From an uncultured Bacteroidales bacterium (lineage in GTDB: Bacteria > Bacteroidota > Bacteroidia > Bacteroidales > Paludibacteraceae), in contig CAMHOY010000001.1 of NCBI GenBank assembly GCA_946186915.1, positions 62,001 through 126,000 of the forward strand: a DNA stretch of 64,000 nucleotides, in the 5' to 3' direction. A model generated the notes under the pieces. That model saw only the letters and a list, made by a program, of their open reading frames with translations. It was not told the DNA's origin and ran no database searches. This document shows, piece by piece, positions 31,280-40,476 of this stretch (position 1 is the first letter of the stretch; each line of letters starts with the position of its first letter). The translations under genes and the position numbers were made by a program.

Positions 31280-32602
31280 ATGAGCAAACAAAAAAGGTTT
31301 TTATTGGACGAGAGCGAACTGCCTCGCCAATGGTATAATATCCAAGCGGATATGATTAACAAACCGCTTCCATTATTGAACCCCGCAACAAAAGAGCCGC
31401 TGACAGCGGAAGATCTCGCACATATTTTCGCGGCGGAGTGCGCAAAACAAGAGTTAGACCAAGAGCATGCCTGGATAGATATTCCCGAAGAAGTACTGGA
31501 GCGATATAAATACTACCGTTCAACGCCGCTCGTTCGTGCATACGCACTAGAAAAAGCACTGGGCACACCGGCGCATATCTATTTCAAGAACGAGAGCGTC
31601 AATCCCCTCGGATCGCATAAGATCAATTCCGCTCTTCCGCAATGTTACTATTGCAAACAGGAAGGAACGACCAACGTCACCACCGAGACGGGTGCCGGAC
31701 AATGGGGAGCCGCACTGAGTTATGCCGCCAAGGCTTTCGGACTCGAGTGCGCCGTGTATCAAGTGAAGATCTCCATGCAGCAAAAGCCTTACCGCAGTTC
31801 CATCATGCGCACCTTTGGTGCGACCGTGGAAGGTTCGCCTTCTATGTCCACTCGCGCAGGCAAAGACATCATCACCCGTGATCCATTGCATCCCGGTTCT
31901 CTGGGCACAGCTATCTCAGAGGCTGTTGAACTGGCAACTACCACCCCGAACTGCAAATACACACTCGGTTCTGTTATGAGTCACGTCTCGTTGCACCAGA
32001 CAGTCATTGGTCTCGAGGCTGAGAAACAAATGGAGAAAGCCGGTGAGTATCCCGATACCATCATCGCCTGTTTCGGTGGCGGCAGTAACTTCGGCGGACT
32101 CGCGTTCCCTTTCATGCGTCATACACTGAAAGAAGGAAAGAAAATCGACTTTATTGCAGCCGAGCCATCCAGCTGTCCAAAACTGACGCACGGCAAGTTT
32201 GAATATGACTTCGGTGACGAAGCCGGTTATACACCCTTACTGCCGATGTATACGCTTGGACACGAGTTCAAACCGGCAAATATCCACGCAGGCGGCCTGC
32301 GTTATCATGGAGCCGGTACAATCGTCAGCCAACTACTAAAAGACGGATACATGCGTGCCGTAGATATTCCACAGACGGAATCTTTCGCGGCAGGACTGCT
32401 CTTCGCCCAAACAGAGAGTATCATTCCTGCACCGGAAAGTTGTCATGCCATCGCTGCTACAATCCGCGAAGCAAAGAAATGCATCGAGACAGGAGAAGAA
32501 AAAGTCATTCTCTTCAATCTCAGCGGGCATGGATTGATTGATATGACAGCATACGACAGTTATCTGAACGGAGACCTCACCGATCCCGAATTTAAAGGAT
32601 AA
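31280..32602 (+). CDS. TrpB2-type tryptophan synthase beta-like PLP enzyme
   Basis: Start at 31280 (MSKQKRFLLDESELPRQWYN). The N-terminal DESELPRQWYNIQADM, and the order of motifs through GSHKINSALPQ (PLP lysine) and FGGGSNFGGL (phosphate-binding loop), match TrpB2. The latter forms turn indole and serine into tryptophan without TrpA. No trpA or other trp gene is nearby, which fits a stand-alone indole-salvage role. Full length (440 aa); terminator at 32622-32651. Confidence 0.92.
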   Translation: MSKQKRFLLDESELPRQWYNIQADMINKPLPLLNPATKEPLTAEDLAHIFAAECAKQELDQEHAWIDIPEEVLERYKYYRSTPLVRAYALEKALGTPAHIYFKNESVNPLGSHKINSALPQCYYCKQEGTTNVTTETGAGQWGAALSYAAKAFGLECAVYQVKISMQQKPYRSSIMRTFGATVEGSPSMSTRAGKDIITRDPLHPGSLGTAISEAVELATTTPNCKYTLGSVMSHVSLHQTVIGLEAEKQMEKAGEYPDTIIACFGGGSNFGGLAFPFMRHTLKEGKKIDFIAAEPSSCPKLTHGKFEYDFGDEAGYTPLLPMYTLGHEFKPANIHAGGLRYHGAGTIVSQLLKDGYMRAVDIPQTESFAAGLLFAQTESIIPAPESCHAIAATIREAKKCIETGEEKVILFNLSGHGLIDMTAYDSYLNGDLTDPEFKG

Positions 32603-32621
32603 AAACGTGAAATGCATACGA

Positions 32622-32651
32622 AAAAAGGAGTCGCGATTGCGGCTCCTTTTC
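32622..32651. terminator. Terminator between trpB2 and tRNA-Arg
   Basis: AAAAGGAGTC.../GGCTCCTTTT inverted repeat with A- and T-rich flanks; it can act for trpB2 and for the convergent tRNA transcript. Confidence 0.7.
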
Positions 32652-32652
32652 G

Positions 32653-32726
32653 TGATCCATGCAGGATTCAAACCTGCAACCCCCACATCCGTAGTGTGGT
32701 ACTCTATTCAGTTGAGCTAATGGACC
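32653..32726 (-). tRNA. tRNA-Arg (anticodon ACG)
   Basis: 74 nt; acceptor GGTCCAT pairs with ATGGATC (one G-U), anticodon arm CCACA-CTACGGA-TGTGG, T-arm GCAGG-TTTGAAT-CCTGC. CCA not encoded. Co-transcribed with tRNA-Asp, with a GGGC/GCCC hairpin between them (about 32740-32757). Confidence 0.95.
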
Positions 32727-32760
32727 ATTGCTTTAAAAAGAAGAGGGCTTGCGCCCTTGG

Positions 32761-32834
32761 CGGTGCGGACGAGACTCGAACTCGCGACCTACGGCGTGAC
32801 AGGCCGGTATTCTAACCAACTGAACTACCGCACC
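32761..32834 (-). tRNA. tRNA-Asp (anticodon GTC)
   Basis: 74 nt; acceptor GGTGCGG pairs perfectly with CCGCACC, anticodon arm CCGGC-CTGTCAC-GCCG(T), T-arm with GTTCGAGTC. CCA not encoded. First of the two-tRNA unit. Confidence 0.95.
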
Positions 32835-32860
32835 AGTGGTCTTCTTTTCAAAAGCGGGTG

Positions 32861-32892
32861 CAAAAGTACTGCTTTTTTTTGACATGTGCAAA
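32861..32892 (-). promoter_or_regulatory. Promoter of tRNA-Asp/tRNA-Arg
   Basis: Minus strand TTTG (32892-32889), 20 bp, TACTTTTG (32868-32861). Confidence 0.75.
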
Positions 32893-32920
32893 TAATTCTG
32901 CATTTTTTTTTCAAAAATCG

Positions 32921-33712
32921 TCACTTTTTGAATTCTTGCACCGCTTTATGTGCCGATTTTTGAGTTTGCAGACGCTGTTGACACGTCATTTGCGGGTTCT
33001 TATAGCGATTCTTCCGAACATCTTTTCCGGTCAGCACTTCATACCATACACACGCCGCCGTATAACGACCATAGGCATAGTTCAGATGGTAGCCGTCGCG
33101 GCATAAGGTATCACCTAATTTCGTGTGTCGCGCATTCTGAATAGCGCTTCCACACGGAATAATTTGTAATTTGTGATTTGTGATTTGTGATTTGATACAA
33201 GCCTGAATACTATCCCACATCACTTGTTGATCCGACTGATAACGCGGATAGGCGGGGTGCTTGGCGTCCTTACTATACGCCCAAGTCTGCATCCAGCATA
33301 GTTTGGCTTCCGGTTGGTATGCTCGCACGGTGTCGATAAGGGTGGTTAGCCAGGGTTCGTAGCTGCTGCGAACACCACTGTCATGGCTCGCCTGCTGCAA
33401 GGAGATAAAGTCGTACTTTCCGTCCCGCAAGGCCTGCTTTAGACTAATGGTATCCTTCTCCACTCGACCTTCTGTATTCGTGCATACGCGGTGCGAATAA
33501 GCCGCAGTATCTTTCGCAAGAAATTCCGCATGTTGCTGCAACGAACAGCCTCCATAATAAAGGTTATGCACCTCCACTTGTACCCCCTTGGCATCGCATA
33601 ACGGCACCAACTCCTGTTCTACAGCATCCCAAGAGAAACTGTTGCCAATACATAATACGCGGATGACGAGTATTATGGTTGAGAGTTGAAAGTTGAAAGT
33701 TGAGAGAAGCAT
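32921..33712 (-). CDS. DUF4886 SGNH-hydrolase-like protein
   Basis: The core motif RVLCIGNSFSWDAVE is the DUF4886/SGNH block I, with the catalytic Ser in GNSFS; a downstream CRDGYHLNY segment would carry the Asp/His pair. DUF4886 proteins are thought to be secreted esterases or acetylhydrolases. I start at the ATG at 33712 (MLLSTFNFQLSTIILVIRVL). The whole hydrophobic N-terminus is encoded by a 7-nt GTTGAAA-type repeat (33678-33729), so the start is uncertain and 33769 is possible. A second repeat (33160-33196) is in frame and encodes KSQITNHKL. Confidence 0.78.
   Translation of the reverse strand: MLLSTFNFQLSTIILVIRVLCIGNSFSWDAVEQELVPLCDAKGVQVEVHNLYYGGCSLQQHAEFLAKDTAAYSHRVCTNTEGRVEKDTISLKQALRDGKYDFISLQQASHDSGVRSSYEPWLTTLIDTVRAYQPEAKLCWMQTWAYSKDAKHPAYPRYQSDQQVMWDSIQACIKSQITNHKLQIIPCGSAIQNARHTKLGDTLCRDGYHLNYAYGRYTAACVWYEVLTGKDVRKNRYKNPQMTCQQRLQTQKSAHKAVQEFKK
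33160..33196. repeat. TTTGTGA word repeat inside the DUF4886 gene
   Basis: AATTTGTAATTTGTGATTTG then TGATTTGTGATTTGAT, a 7-nt period, encoding IKSQITNHKLQI. Related to 22790-22824 and 21088-21120. Confidence 0.75.
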
Positions 33713-33729
33713 GATCGTTGAGAGTTGAT
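33678..33729. repeat. GTTGAAA word repeat at the DUF4886 start
   Basis: GGTTGAGAGTTGAAAGTTGA then AAGTTGAGAG, a short spacer with the ATG, and again GTTGAGAGTTGA. It covers the gene start and encodes the hydrophobic N-terminus. Confidence 0.75.
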
Positions 33730-33732
33730 TAT

Positions 33733-36060
33733 TTAGTGTGCTTCGAGCCAGTTCTTTCCTACTCCGCAATCGGCTATCAAGGGGATTGACAGATGTACTG
33801 CATTCTGCATTTCGGAAACAACTATCTCGCGTACACGGTCGATTTCAGCGGCAGGGACGTTGAAGTTGAGTTCGTCGTGGACTTGCATGATCATTTGCGC
33901 CTTCAGTCCTTCTTCTTTCAAACGGCGATGGATAGCAACCATGGCTATTTTGATGATATCGGCTGCTGTGCCCTGAATCGGCGCATTGACGGCATTACGC
34001 TCGGCAAAAGAGCGCACCGTAGCGTTATTCGAAAGAATATCAGGCAGATAGCGTTTTCTGCCGAAGAGCGTCTCAGCAAATCCGCGCTGCCGCGCTATCT
34101 CTTTTTGCTGCTCTATATAACGAATCACGCCAGGGAAGGCCGCAAAATAATCATCAATCAGTTGTCGCGCTTCGGCACGCGGGCAATCCAGTTGTTGCGC
34201 CAAGCCGAATGCCGAGATTCCGTAAATGATACCGAAATTGGCGGTCTTGGCTTTACGCCGTTGGTCTTTAGTTATCTCTTCAATGGGTTTCTTGAAGATA
34301 CGAGCCGCCGTCGCCGCATGGATATCCTGTCCTGAACGGAAAGCATGCAACAAATGTTCGTCCTTACTCATGTGCGCGAGAAGACGTAATTCAATCTGAC
34401 TATAGTCGGCGCTGAGGAACAGACATCCCTCATCAGGAATGACGGCTTCACGAATCAATTTACCGCGTTCGGAGCGGATAGGTAGATTCTGCAAGTTTGG
34501 ATTGCTGCTACTCAGACGTCCGGTGGCCGTCACTGTCTGGTTGTACGTAGTATGAATTTTCCCGTCCGCCGCAATATATCCGGGAAGTGCTGATATATAA
34601 GTAGAGATAAGCTTGCTCAATGCTCTATAGTCAAGAATTGCACCGACCACGGGGTGCTTTTCCTTCAAAGCAACCAGCACTTCTTCGGAAGTCGAATACT
34701 GCCCTGTGCGGGACTTTTTTGCTTTGGAGTCTAACTTGAGTTTGTCGAAAAGGAGTTCTCCAACCTGCCGCGGACTGTTTATATTGAACGTCTCGCCTGC
34801 CAGTTCGTAAATGCGCTGTTCAAGTTCATGCAGTTCTGCCGTCAGTTGTTGTTCCGCCTCATGCAGTTTATTGACATCAAAGCGCACGCCGGCAGCTTCC
34901 ATCTCACGCAATACCGGCACTAAGGGATACTCTACATCATTGTACAAATTCCATAGATCCGGATCTGCCTTTAGCGCCGTCCAGTTCGGGGCAATCTCGG
35001 GATTGAATGCCACCTCGGGATTAAGGAGGTACTGACACAGGCGATTCTCTATCGTGTCATACTCCGGTTTTTTCTGAGTAGCCGGAGTTGTCGTTGATTC
35101 GTCGAAGTCTCCGAACAAATCCAATTGATTCGGATCGGCAGGTTTGGACTTTTTCGGAGAACTCTGACTAATCGGTGTACTTGGGGTGCTCGGATTACTC
35201 TGAGGAAGTTTCTTGAGCAGGGTATTGAATTCGAGTTCGCGGTACAGATTCGCAAGAGCTTCCATGTCCGGCTCTTTCTTAGCCAGCTGCTCTTCATTCA
35301 AAGTAATGGGTACATCTGTGCGGATGGTAGCGAGGAATTTGGAGAATTGGATATCCTCGATTTGGGATTCCACTTTGGTACGCAGCGCCCCTTTGATTTC
35401 GTCTGTATGGGCGAGCATGTTTTCAATCGAGCCGAATTGCTGTAGTAATGAAACGGCTGTCTTCTCTCCTACTCCCTTGCAGCCCGGTATATTATCACTT
35501 GCATCGCCCATCAAACCCAGCAAATCTATTACTTGCGTCTTGTCTTGCAGCCCGTATTTCTCGCACACCTCTTTTGGTCCCATCACCTCAAAGCCGCCGG
35601 TATGACGCGGACGATACATGAAAATGTGCTCGGAAACGAGCTGACCGTAGTCTTTATCCGGTGTCGCCATATAAACTTCAAATCCAGCCTCTTCTCCTTG
35701 CTTGGCGAGTGTACCGATGACATCGTCCGCCTCAAAACCAGGCACCTCAAAAGCGGGTATATTCATAGCCTCTAATAGTCGCTTTATCACCGGCACAGCC
35801 TTACGAATATCCTCGGGAGTCTCTTCGCGTTGTGCCTTGTATTGCTCGTATGCCTCATGACGGAAGGTTCCACCTTTCGGGTCGAATGCCACACCGATAT
35901 GCGTCGGATTGACTTTCTTCAACAAGTCATCCAGCGTAATGGCGAAACCAAAGATCGCCGAGGTATTCTCTCCTTTACTGTTCATGCGCGGCGCGCGAAT
36001 AAAGGCATAGTACGCGCGAAAGATCATCGCATACGCATCAATAAGCAGTAGTTTTTTCAT
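33733..36060 (-). CDS. polA: DNA polymerase I without a 3'-5' exonuclease domain
   Basis: A 775-residue Pol I (relatives are about 930). Residues 1-285 are the 5' nuclease (LLIDAYAMIFRAYYA, EADDVIGTLA, GDASDNIPG). Residues about 377-775 are the polymerase: TATGRLSSSNPNLQNLP, SADYSQIELR (motif A), the O-helix QRRKAKTANFGIIYG (motif B) and MQVHDELNFNV (motif C). Between them only about 90 residues remain (285-376), a low-complexity linker plus LCQYLLNPE. The usual exonuclease motifs (DTET, DTM, YxxxD) are missing. Its stop overlaps the region of the DUF4886 start. Confidence 0.93.
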   Translation of the reverse strand: MKKLLLIDAYAMIFRAYYAFIRAPRMNSKGENTSAIFGFAITLDDLLKKVNPTHIGVAFDPKGGTFRHEAYEQYKAQREETPEDIRKAVPVIKRLLEAMNIPAFEVPGFEADDVIGTLAKQGEEAGFEVYMATPDKDYGQLVSEHIFMYRPRHTGGFEVMGPKEVCEKYGLQDKTQVIDLLGLMGDASDNIPGCKGVGEKTAVSLLQQFGSIENMLAHTDEIKGALRTKVESQIEDIQFSKFLATIRTDVPITLNEEQLAKKEPDMEALANLYRELEFNTLLKKLPQSNPSTPSTPISQSSPKKSKPADPNQLDLFGDFDESTTTPATQKKPEYDTIENRLCQYLLNPEVAFNPEIAPNWTALKADPDLWNLYNDVEYPLVPVLREMEAAGVRFDVNKLHEAEQQLTAELHELEQRIYELAGETFNINSPRQVGELLFDKLKLDSKAKKSRTGQYSTSEEVLVALKEKHPVVGAILDYRALSKLISTYISALPGYIAADGKIHTTYNQTVTATGRLSSSNPNLQNLPIRSERGKLIREAVIPDEGCLFLSADYSQIELRLLAHMSKDEHLLHAFRSGQDIHAATAARIFKKPIEEITKDQRRKAKTANFGIIYGISAFGLAQQLDCPRAEARQLIDDYFAAFPGVIRYIEQQKEIARQRGFAETLFGRKRYLPDILSNNATVRSFAERNAVNAPIQGTAADIIKIAMVAIHRRLKEEGLKAQMIMQVHDELNFNVPAAEIDRVREIVVSEMQNAVHLSIPLIADCGVGKNWLEAH

Positions 36061-36061
36061 A

Positions 36062-36724
36062 TTACCATTGAATAGGCGCTAAGCCGTGATTTTCCAAGTA
36101 TTTATTGGCGGCGGAGAAATGTCCGCATCCGTCGAAGCCGCGATAGACGGAGAGTGGTGAGGGGTGTGAGGTCTGAAGGACGAGGTTCTTGCATCGGTCG
36201 ATGAATTGGCCTTTTCGCTGGGCATAAGATCCCCAGAGCATATAGACGATGTGCTCGCGTTCGCGATTGAGCGCGGCGATAGCCGCATCCGTCAATTCTT
36301 CCCATCCTTTTCCCTGATGGCTGCCCGCCTTATGCGCTTCTACCGTCAGCGTGGCGTTTAACAGCAGCACGCCCTGCTGCGCCCATCGGCGCAAGTCCCC
36401 GGTAGCAGGAATCGGTGTTCCCAGATCGCGGTGAATCTCCTTGTATATATTCACAAGCGAAGGCGGAATCTGCACGCCGTCCGGCACAGAAAAGCTCAAG
36501 CCCATCGCCTGACCTTCCTCATGGTACGGGTCCTGACCGATGATGACCACTCGCACCTTATCAAACGGACAGGAATCGAAGGCATTAAAAATAAGACCTG
36601 CCGGAGGAAAACACCGACGGGTCTTATACTGTTGGCGCACATAATCCGTGAGGAGTTCGAAATAAGGTTTGTCAAACTCCGTCTGTAACACGCGCTGCCA
36701 AGATGGATCTATTCGTACCTGCAT
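36062..36724 (-). CDS. ung: Uracil-DNA glycosylase
   Basis: Start at 36724 (MQVRIDPSWQRVLQTEFDKP). Family-1 UDG motifs are intact: VVIIGQDPYHEEGQAMGLSF (catalytic Asp), VLLLNATLTV and TSHPSPLSVYRGF (catalytic His). It removes uracil from DNA. It overlaps the queA stop by 1 nt (TGATG), so it is coupled to queA; polA lies 1 bp downstream. Confidence 0.96.
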   Translation of the reverse strand: MQVRIDPSWQRVLQTEFDKPYFELLTDYVRQQYKTRRCFPPAGLIFNAFDSCPFDKVRVVIIGQDPYHEEGQAMGLSFSVPDGVQIPPSLVNIYKEIHRDLGTPIPATGDLRRWAQQGVLLLNATLTVEAHKAGSHQGKGWEELTDAAIAALNREREHIVYMLWGSYAQRKGQFIDRCKNLVLQTSHPSPLSVYRGFDGCGHFSAANKYLENHGLAPIQW

Positions 36725-37827
36725 CAATCGACGATTAACATGGCATCTCCGTAATCTCCGAAACGGTACCCTTCTTTGATGGCCTCTTCGTAGGCATGCA
36801 TGGTCTCTTCGAAACCACCGAAGGCAGCCACCATCAGCAACTGGCTCGACTGCGGCATGTAGAAGTTCACAAAGAAACTGTTCGCTACCATGAAGCGGTA
36901 AGGCGGGTAGATAAACTTATTCGTCCAGCCGTCGTAGGCTTTGAGTGCGCCGTTCGTTCCGGACACATGCTCCATTGCGCGCATCACCTCTGTGCCTACT
37001 GCACATACGCGGTGCATCTCTTCGCGCGCCTTATTCACCGCATCTGTCATTGTCTCCGGCAAGATGATCTGCTCGGACTCCATCTTATTCTTCGTCAAAT
37101 CCTCTACATCAATATCTTTGAAGATACCCAGCGACACATGGCTGGTCATGAACGTCGTCTCTATTCCACGAATCTCCATCCGTTTGAGTAACTGCTTGGA
37201 GAAATGCAGTCCGGCTGCCGGTGCCGCCACCGCTCCTATCTTATCTGCAAAGATAGTCTGGTAACGCTCGGTGTCCATTTCGTCCACAGGCTGGTCATGG
37301 AAGATTTCATCATATGCCGCCTGCGTAGCTGCATCCATCGGACGACGGATGTACTTCGGCAGCGGCGCACTACCTAATGCATACAGACGCGGTACAAACT
37401 CTTCATTGTCATAGTCCGTGAGGAAGCGGAAGGTACGGCCGCGGCTTGTTGTATTATCAATCACCTCAGCTACGATAGAAGGATCGTCATCGAAGGTCAG
37501 TTTATTACCAATACGAATCTTGCGCGCCGGATCTACCAATACATCCCAGTAACGAGACTTATGATTCAACTCGCGTAACAGGAATACCTCAATCAACGCA
37601 TTTGTCTTCTCCTTGTGTGCATACAGACGTGCCGGAAAGACCTTACTGTCGTTCAGCACGAAAAGGTCTCCTTCTTCGAAATACTCCACTAAGTCCGAAA
37701 CTTTCTTATGCTCAATCTCTCCAGATTTCCGATGCAGTACCATCAAACGTGCCTCATCGCGATAAGAAGACGGATACTGGGCAATCAATTCTTCAGGCAG
37801 TTTAAACTTAAACTGGCTGAGTTTCAT
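36724..37827 (-). CDS. queA: S-adenosylmethionine:tRNA ribosyltransferase-isomerase QueA
   Basis: Start at 37827 (MKLSQFKFKLPEELIAQYPS), the family start. QueA moves the ribosyl part of SAM to form epoxyqueuosine in tRNA. Typical motifs: FPARLYAHK near 60, EVFLLREL, LPKYIRRP, ERYQTIFADKIGAVAAPAAG then LHFS. Full length. Gene order ftsX-DUF3098-uppP-truB-queA is one I associate with Bacteroidota. Confidence 0.96.
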   Translation of the reverse strand: MKLSQFKFKLPEELIAQYPSSYRDEARLMVLHRKSGEIEHKKVSDLVEYFEEGDLFVLNDSKVFPARLYAHKEKTNALIEVFLLRELNHKSRYWDVLVDPARKIRIGNKLTFDDDPSIVAEVIDNTTSRGRTFRFLTDYDNEEFVPRLYALGSAPLPKYIRRPMDAATQAAYDEIFHDQPVDEMDTERYQTIFADKIGAVAAPAAGLHFSKQLLKRMEIRGIETTFMTSHVSLGIFKDIDVEDLTKNKMESEQIILPETMTDAVNKAREEMHRVCAVGTEVMRAMEHVSGTNGALKAYDGWTNKFIYPPYRFMVANSFFVNFYMPQSSQLLMVAAFGGFEETMHAYEEAIKEGYRFGDYGDAMLIVD

Positions 37828-37869
37828 ATCATTGGTCTTGTACATATTCTTTTTTTAGCCTTTAGCTTC

Positions 37870-38565
37870 TCAATTATCAGCTTTCAGTTGTTCTAAAAAA
37901 CCATCTATGGTATAGCAATCTTCTACTCGGGTACTCCCTACACGTGTGCGGCGTAAGGCTGTCAAGTATGCGCCGGAGTGTAACCTTTCACCAATGTCGC
38001 GTGCTAATGCACGGATATACGTACCCTTCGAGCATACAACGCGTATCGTCAGTTGCATCGTTGATGTGTCAAAAGACAGCACCTCTATCTCATCAATCAC
38101 CAACAACTTAGGTTTCAACTCTACCTCTTCACCTTTGCGGGCAAACTCGTACGCACGCTTCCCGTTAATCTGCACGGCCGAGAATATCGGCGGTACTTGC
38201 CATTGTTCTCCTAAGAACTGCGGAATCGTTTGATCGACCAACTCGCGGGTTATGTGTTCCGTCGGATAGGTAGCATCAATCTCCTTTTCCAAATCATAAC
38301 TCGGTGTAGTAGCACCTAATTGCAGCGTGGCAATATATTCTTTCACGTCATACTGCAACTGCTCAATCAGTTTAGTTTTCTTCCCCGTGCAGATGATGAC
38401 AACCCCAGTCGCCAATGGATCTAACGTGCCTGTATGACCTACTTTCAGTTTTTTTCGCCCTAACTTATGGCATAAGTTCCATCGCACCTTTGCCACCAAA
38501 TCGAATGACGTCCAATGCAGCGGTTTATCGAACGCCAATATTTCGCCTTCCTCAAAATTCCACAT
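37870..38565 (-). CDS. truB: tRNA pseudouridine 55 synthase TruB
   Basis: A 231-residue enzyme that makes pseudouridine 55 in tRNA. The catalytic Asp is in GHTGTLDPLATGV; KKLKVGHTG before it and GKRAYEFARKGEEVELKPK after it are also conserved, as is CSKGTYIRALARDIG. It lacks a PUA extension and so is a short form, normal in this phylum. One base separates it from uppP. Confidence 0.95.
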   Translation of the reverse strand: MWNFEEGEILAFDKPLHWTSFDLVAKVRWNLCHKLGRKKLKVGHTGTLDPLATGVVIICTGKKTKLIEQLQYDVKEYIATLQLGATTPSYDLEKEIDATYPTEHITRELVDQTIPQFLGEQWQVPPIFSAVQINGKRAYEFARKGEEVELKPKLLVIDEIEVLSFDTSTMQLTIRVVCSKGTYIRALARDIGERLHSGAYLTALRRTRVGSTRVEDCYTIDGFLEQLKADN

Positions 38566-38566
38566 A

Positions 38567-39373
38567 TCAGCAAACAGTGGTGATGATAGCTATCGAGCCT
38601 ACGATAGCGCAGTAAATAGCGAACCACACCAAGCGCTGACGGCGAACAATTTCTATCATGAACCGGCATGCAAAACAACCGGTAATGAAAGCAGCAACGA
38701 ATCCCACCAAGGCAGGCAAGAGACCTAAATCGCTGACGATTTCACCTCGCAACAGTTTCATTAGATCTAAAAAAGCCTCACCTAAAATAGGAATGAGTAC
38801 CATCAAGAAGGAGAACTGCGCTACACTCTCTTTCTTCACTCCGCAGAGCAAGCCCGTAGCAATAGTTGAGCCGGAACGACTCAATCCGGGTAATACCGCA
38901 CATGCTTGTGCTATGCCGATGATAATGGCGTCTCTATATCCCACTTCGTGACCAGCCTCTTGACGCTTCTTCTGGAGCCATTCGCTCAACGCCAACAATA
39001 CAGCCGTTATAAGCAAACAGATACCTACCAAAAGCAATCCGTTACCAAAGAATGACTCTACGGTATCTTTGAAGAACACGCCGACGATAAAAACCGGTAT
39101 CATCGATACCAGAATCTTAGTTACATAGTCTTTTTCCGCGTTCCATTGCAAGGTTGTGAATGTTCCACGGAACAATTGGGCCACCTCACGCCAGAGCACA
39201 ACCAACGTTGAAAGCACCGTAGCGGCATGCACGATGATGGCAAAGGTCAGATTCTCTTCACCGGACGTTCCTAACAACACATGCCCTATCTCGAGATGAC
39301 CGGAAGAAGAAACGGGCAGGAACTCCGTAAGTCCCTGCACTACGCCCAATATAAGTGCTTGTAACCAACTCAT
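38567..39373 (-). CDS. uppP: Undecaprenyl-diphosphate phosphatase UppP
   Basis: A 268-residue polytopic membrane enzyme that recycles the cell-wall carrier lipid. The signature [21 protein letters not shown] and the second [17 protein letters not shown] site are complete. It overlaps DUF3098 by 4 bp and abuts truB. Confidence 0.96.
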   Translation of the reverse strand: MSWLQALILGVVQGLTEFLPVSSSGHLEIGHVLLGTSGEENLTFAIIVHAATVLSTLVVLWREVAQLFRGTFTTLQWNAEKDYVTKILVSMIPVFIVGVFFKDTVESFFGNGLLLVGICLLITAVLLALSEWLQKKRQEAGHEVGYRDAIIIGIAQACAVLPGLSRSGSTIATGLLCGVKKESVAQFSFLMVLIPILGEAFLDLMKLLRGEIVSDLGLLPALVGFVAAFITGCFACRFMIEIVRRQRLVWFAIYCAIVGSIAIITTVC

Positions 39374-39585
39374 TTTTTGCGACGGAATAAGATGGCAAAA
39401 ATCATACTCACAAAACCGAATAAAGCAATCATCGGTCCCACCGTAATACGGCGGACAGAGAAAATATCCGGATTATAATACTCCTCTCCAGAAGGAGCGC
39501 CGATCATCAAGCAAAAACCAATCACGATAATCACGAACGACACCGCGATGAGGAAAAGGTTGAGTTTGGGCAATGTATGTTTCAT
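39370..39585 (-). CDS. DUF3098 membrane protein
   Basis: A 71-residue protein with two transmembrane helices and the DUF3098 pattern ([19 protein letters not shown], then [31 protein letters not shown]). Start at the ATG at 39585. In Bacteroidota it stands between ftsX and uppP. Function unknown; a link to division or cell-wall carrier handling is inferred from position only. Confidence 0.88.
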   Translation of the reverse strand: MKHTLPKLNLFLIAVSFVIIVIGFCLMIGAPSGEEYYNPDIFSVRRITVGPMIALFGFVSMIFAILFRRKK

Positions 39586-39615
39586 ATACAAATTGTCTAT
39601 TAGTAGTTTTACCTA

Positions 39616-40476
39616 TCAAATCTCGTATAGTGAGTTATTGTCCATACGTATGTAGCGTCCGGTTGCAATCAGAGACGCAAATAGCGTAATCAACAATCCA
39701 CTTATCAGCACGACAGCCGAGACAAAAGTGATATTTTGCCACGTTAACGGAAAGAGTAAGACCCCCAAACGGTTCTCCACAAAATACGCCACCCCGCTCA
39801 GTACGGCAAGAGCAGCAATACCTGAGCAGAAACCCATCAGCATATTGCGCAGTACAAACGGGCGACGGGTCACCCATGAAGTAGCACCTACCAATGTCAT
39901 CGTATTGATAAGGAACCGCTTCGCATAAATCTGTAGACGGATTGTATTAACAATGAGTACCATTGACACTAACAGCAACGCCAAAGCCACCCCTAAAAGG
40001 ATTAGCGAGAAGTCATGGATGTTACTGCTCATCAAATCAGCCAGATCGCGCGGATAGATTACTTCCGAGACATACGGCAGTGATTTCAGTTGTTCTGCCA
40101 AGACCGTTAGGCTATCCGGAGCACTATATGCCTCCGTAGGATGAATTTCATAACTTGCCGAAAGAGGGTTGTAGCCCAAAAAAGCGCTGGGATCCTCTCC
40201 TAAAGAAGTGATGTGTTCCTGCAGTGCTTCTTTACTCGACACATAGCGGTAGCTGCTACAACGATCGCTAGCGTCCAACACCTTTTCCAGACGGGCACAT
40301 TGCGCGCTATCTGCATCTTGCGTCAGGACAGCCGTAAGAGTGATGTTCTCGCGCATGCGCGTAACAAGCGCTCCTGCAGAAAGCAGGAGCACACATTCCA
40401 AGCCAATAAGGCATAACACCAGCGATACGCTGACGGCGGAAGTTAAATAGGAATTCCGAAAACGATGTTTCCGCAT
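39616..40476 (-). CDS. ftsX: Cell division permease-like protein FtsX
   Basis: A 286-residue protein with four transmembrane helices and a large extracytoplasmic loop after the first (about residues 35-165, with EALQEHITSLGEDPSAFLGY), then the FtsX core VNTIRLQIYAKRFLINTMTL then VGATSWVTRRPFVL. With FtsE it controls cell-wall hydrolases. ftsE is not in the window. Confidence 0.92.
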   Translation of the reverse strand: MRKHRFRNSYLTSAVSVSLVLCLIGLECVLLLSAGALVTRMRENITLTAVLTQDADSAQCARLEKVLDASDRCSSYRYVSSKEALQEHITSLGEDPSAFLGYNPLSASYEIHPTEAYSAPDSLTVLAEQLKSLPYVSEVIYPRDLADLMSSNIHDFSLILLGVALALLLVSMVLIVNTIRLQIYAKRFLINTMTLVGATSWVTRRPFVLRNMLMGFCSGIAALAVLSGVAYFVENRLGVLLFPLTWQNITFVSAVVLISGLLITLFASLIATGRYIRMDNNSLYEI

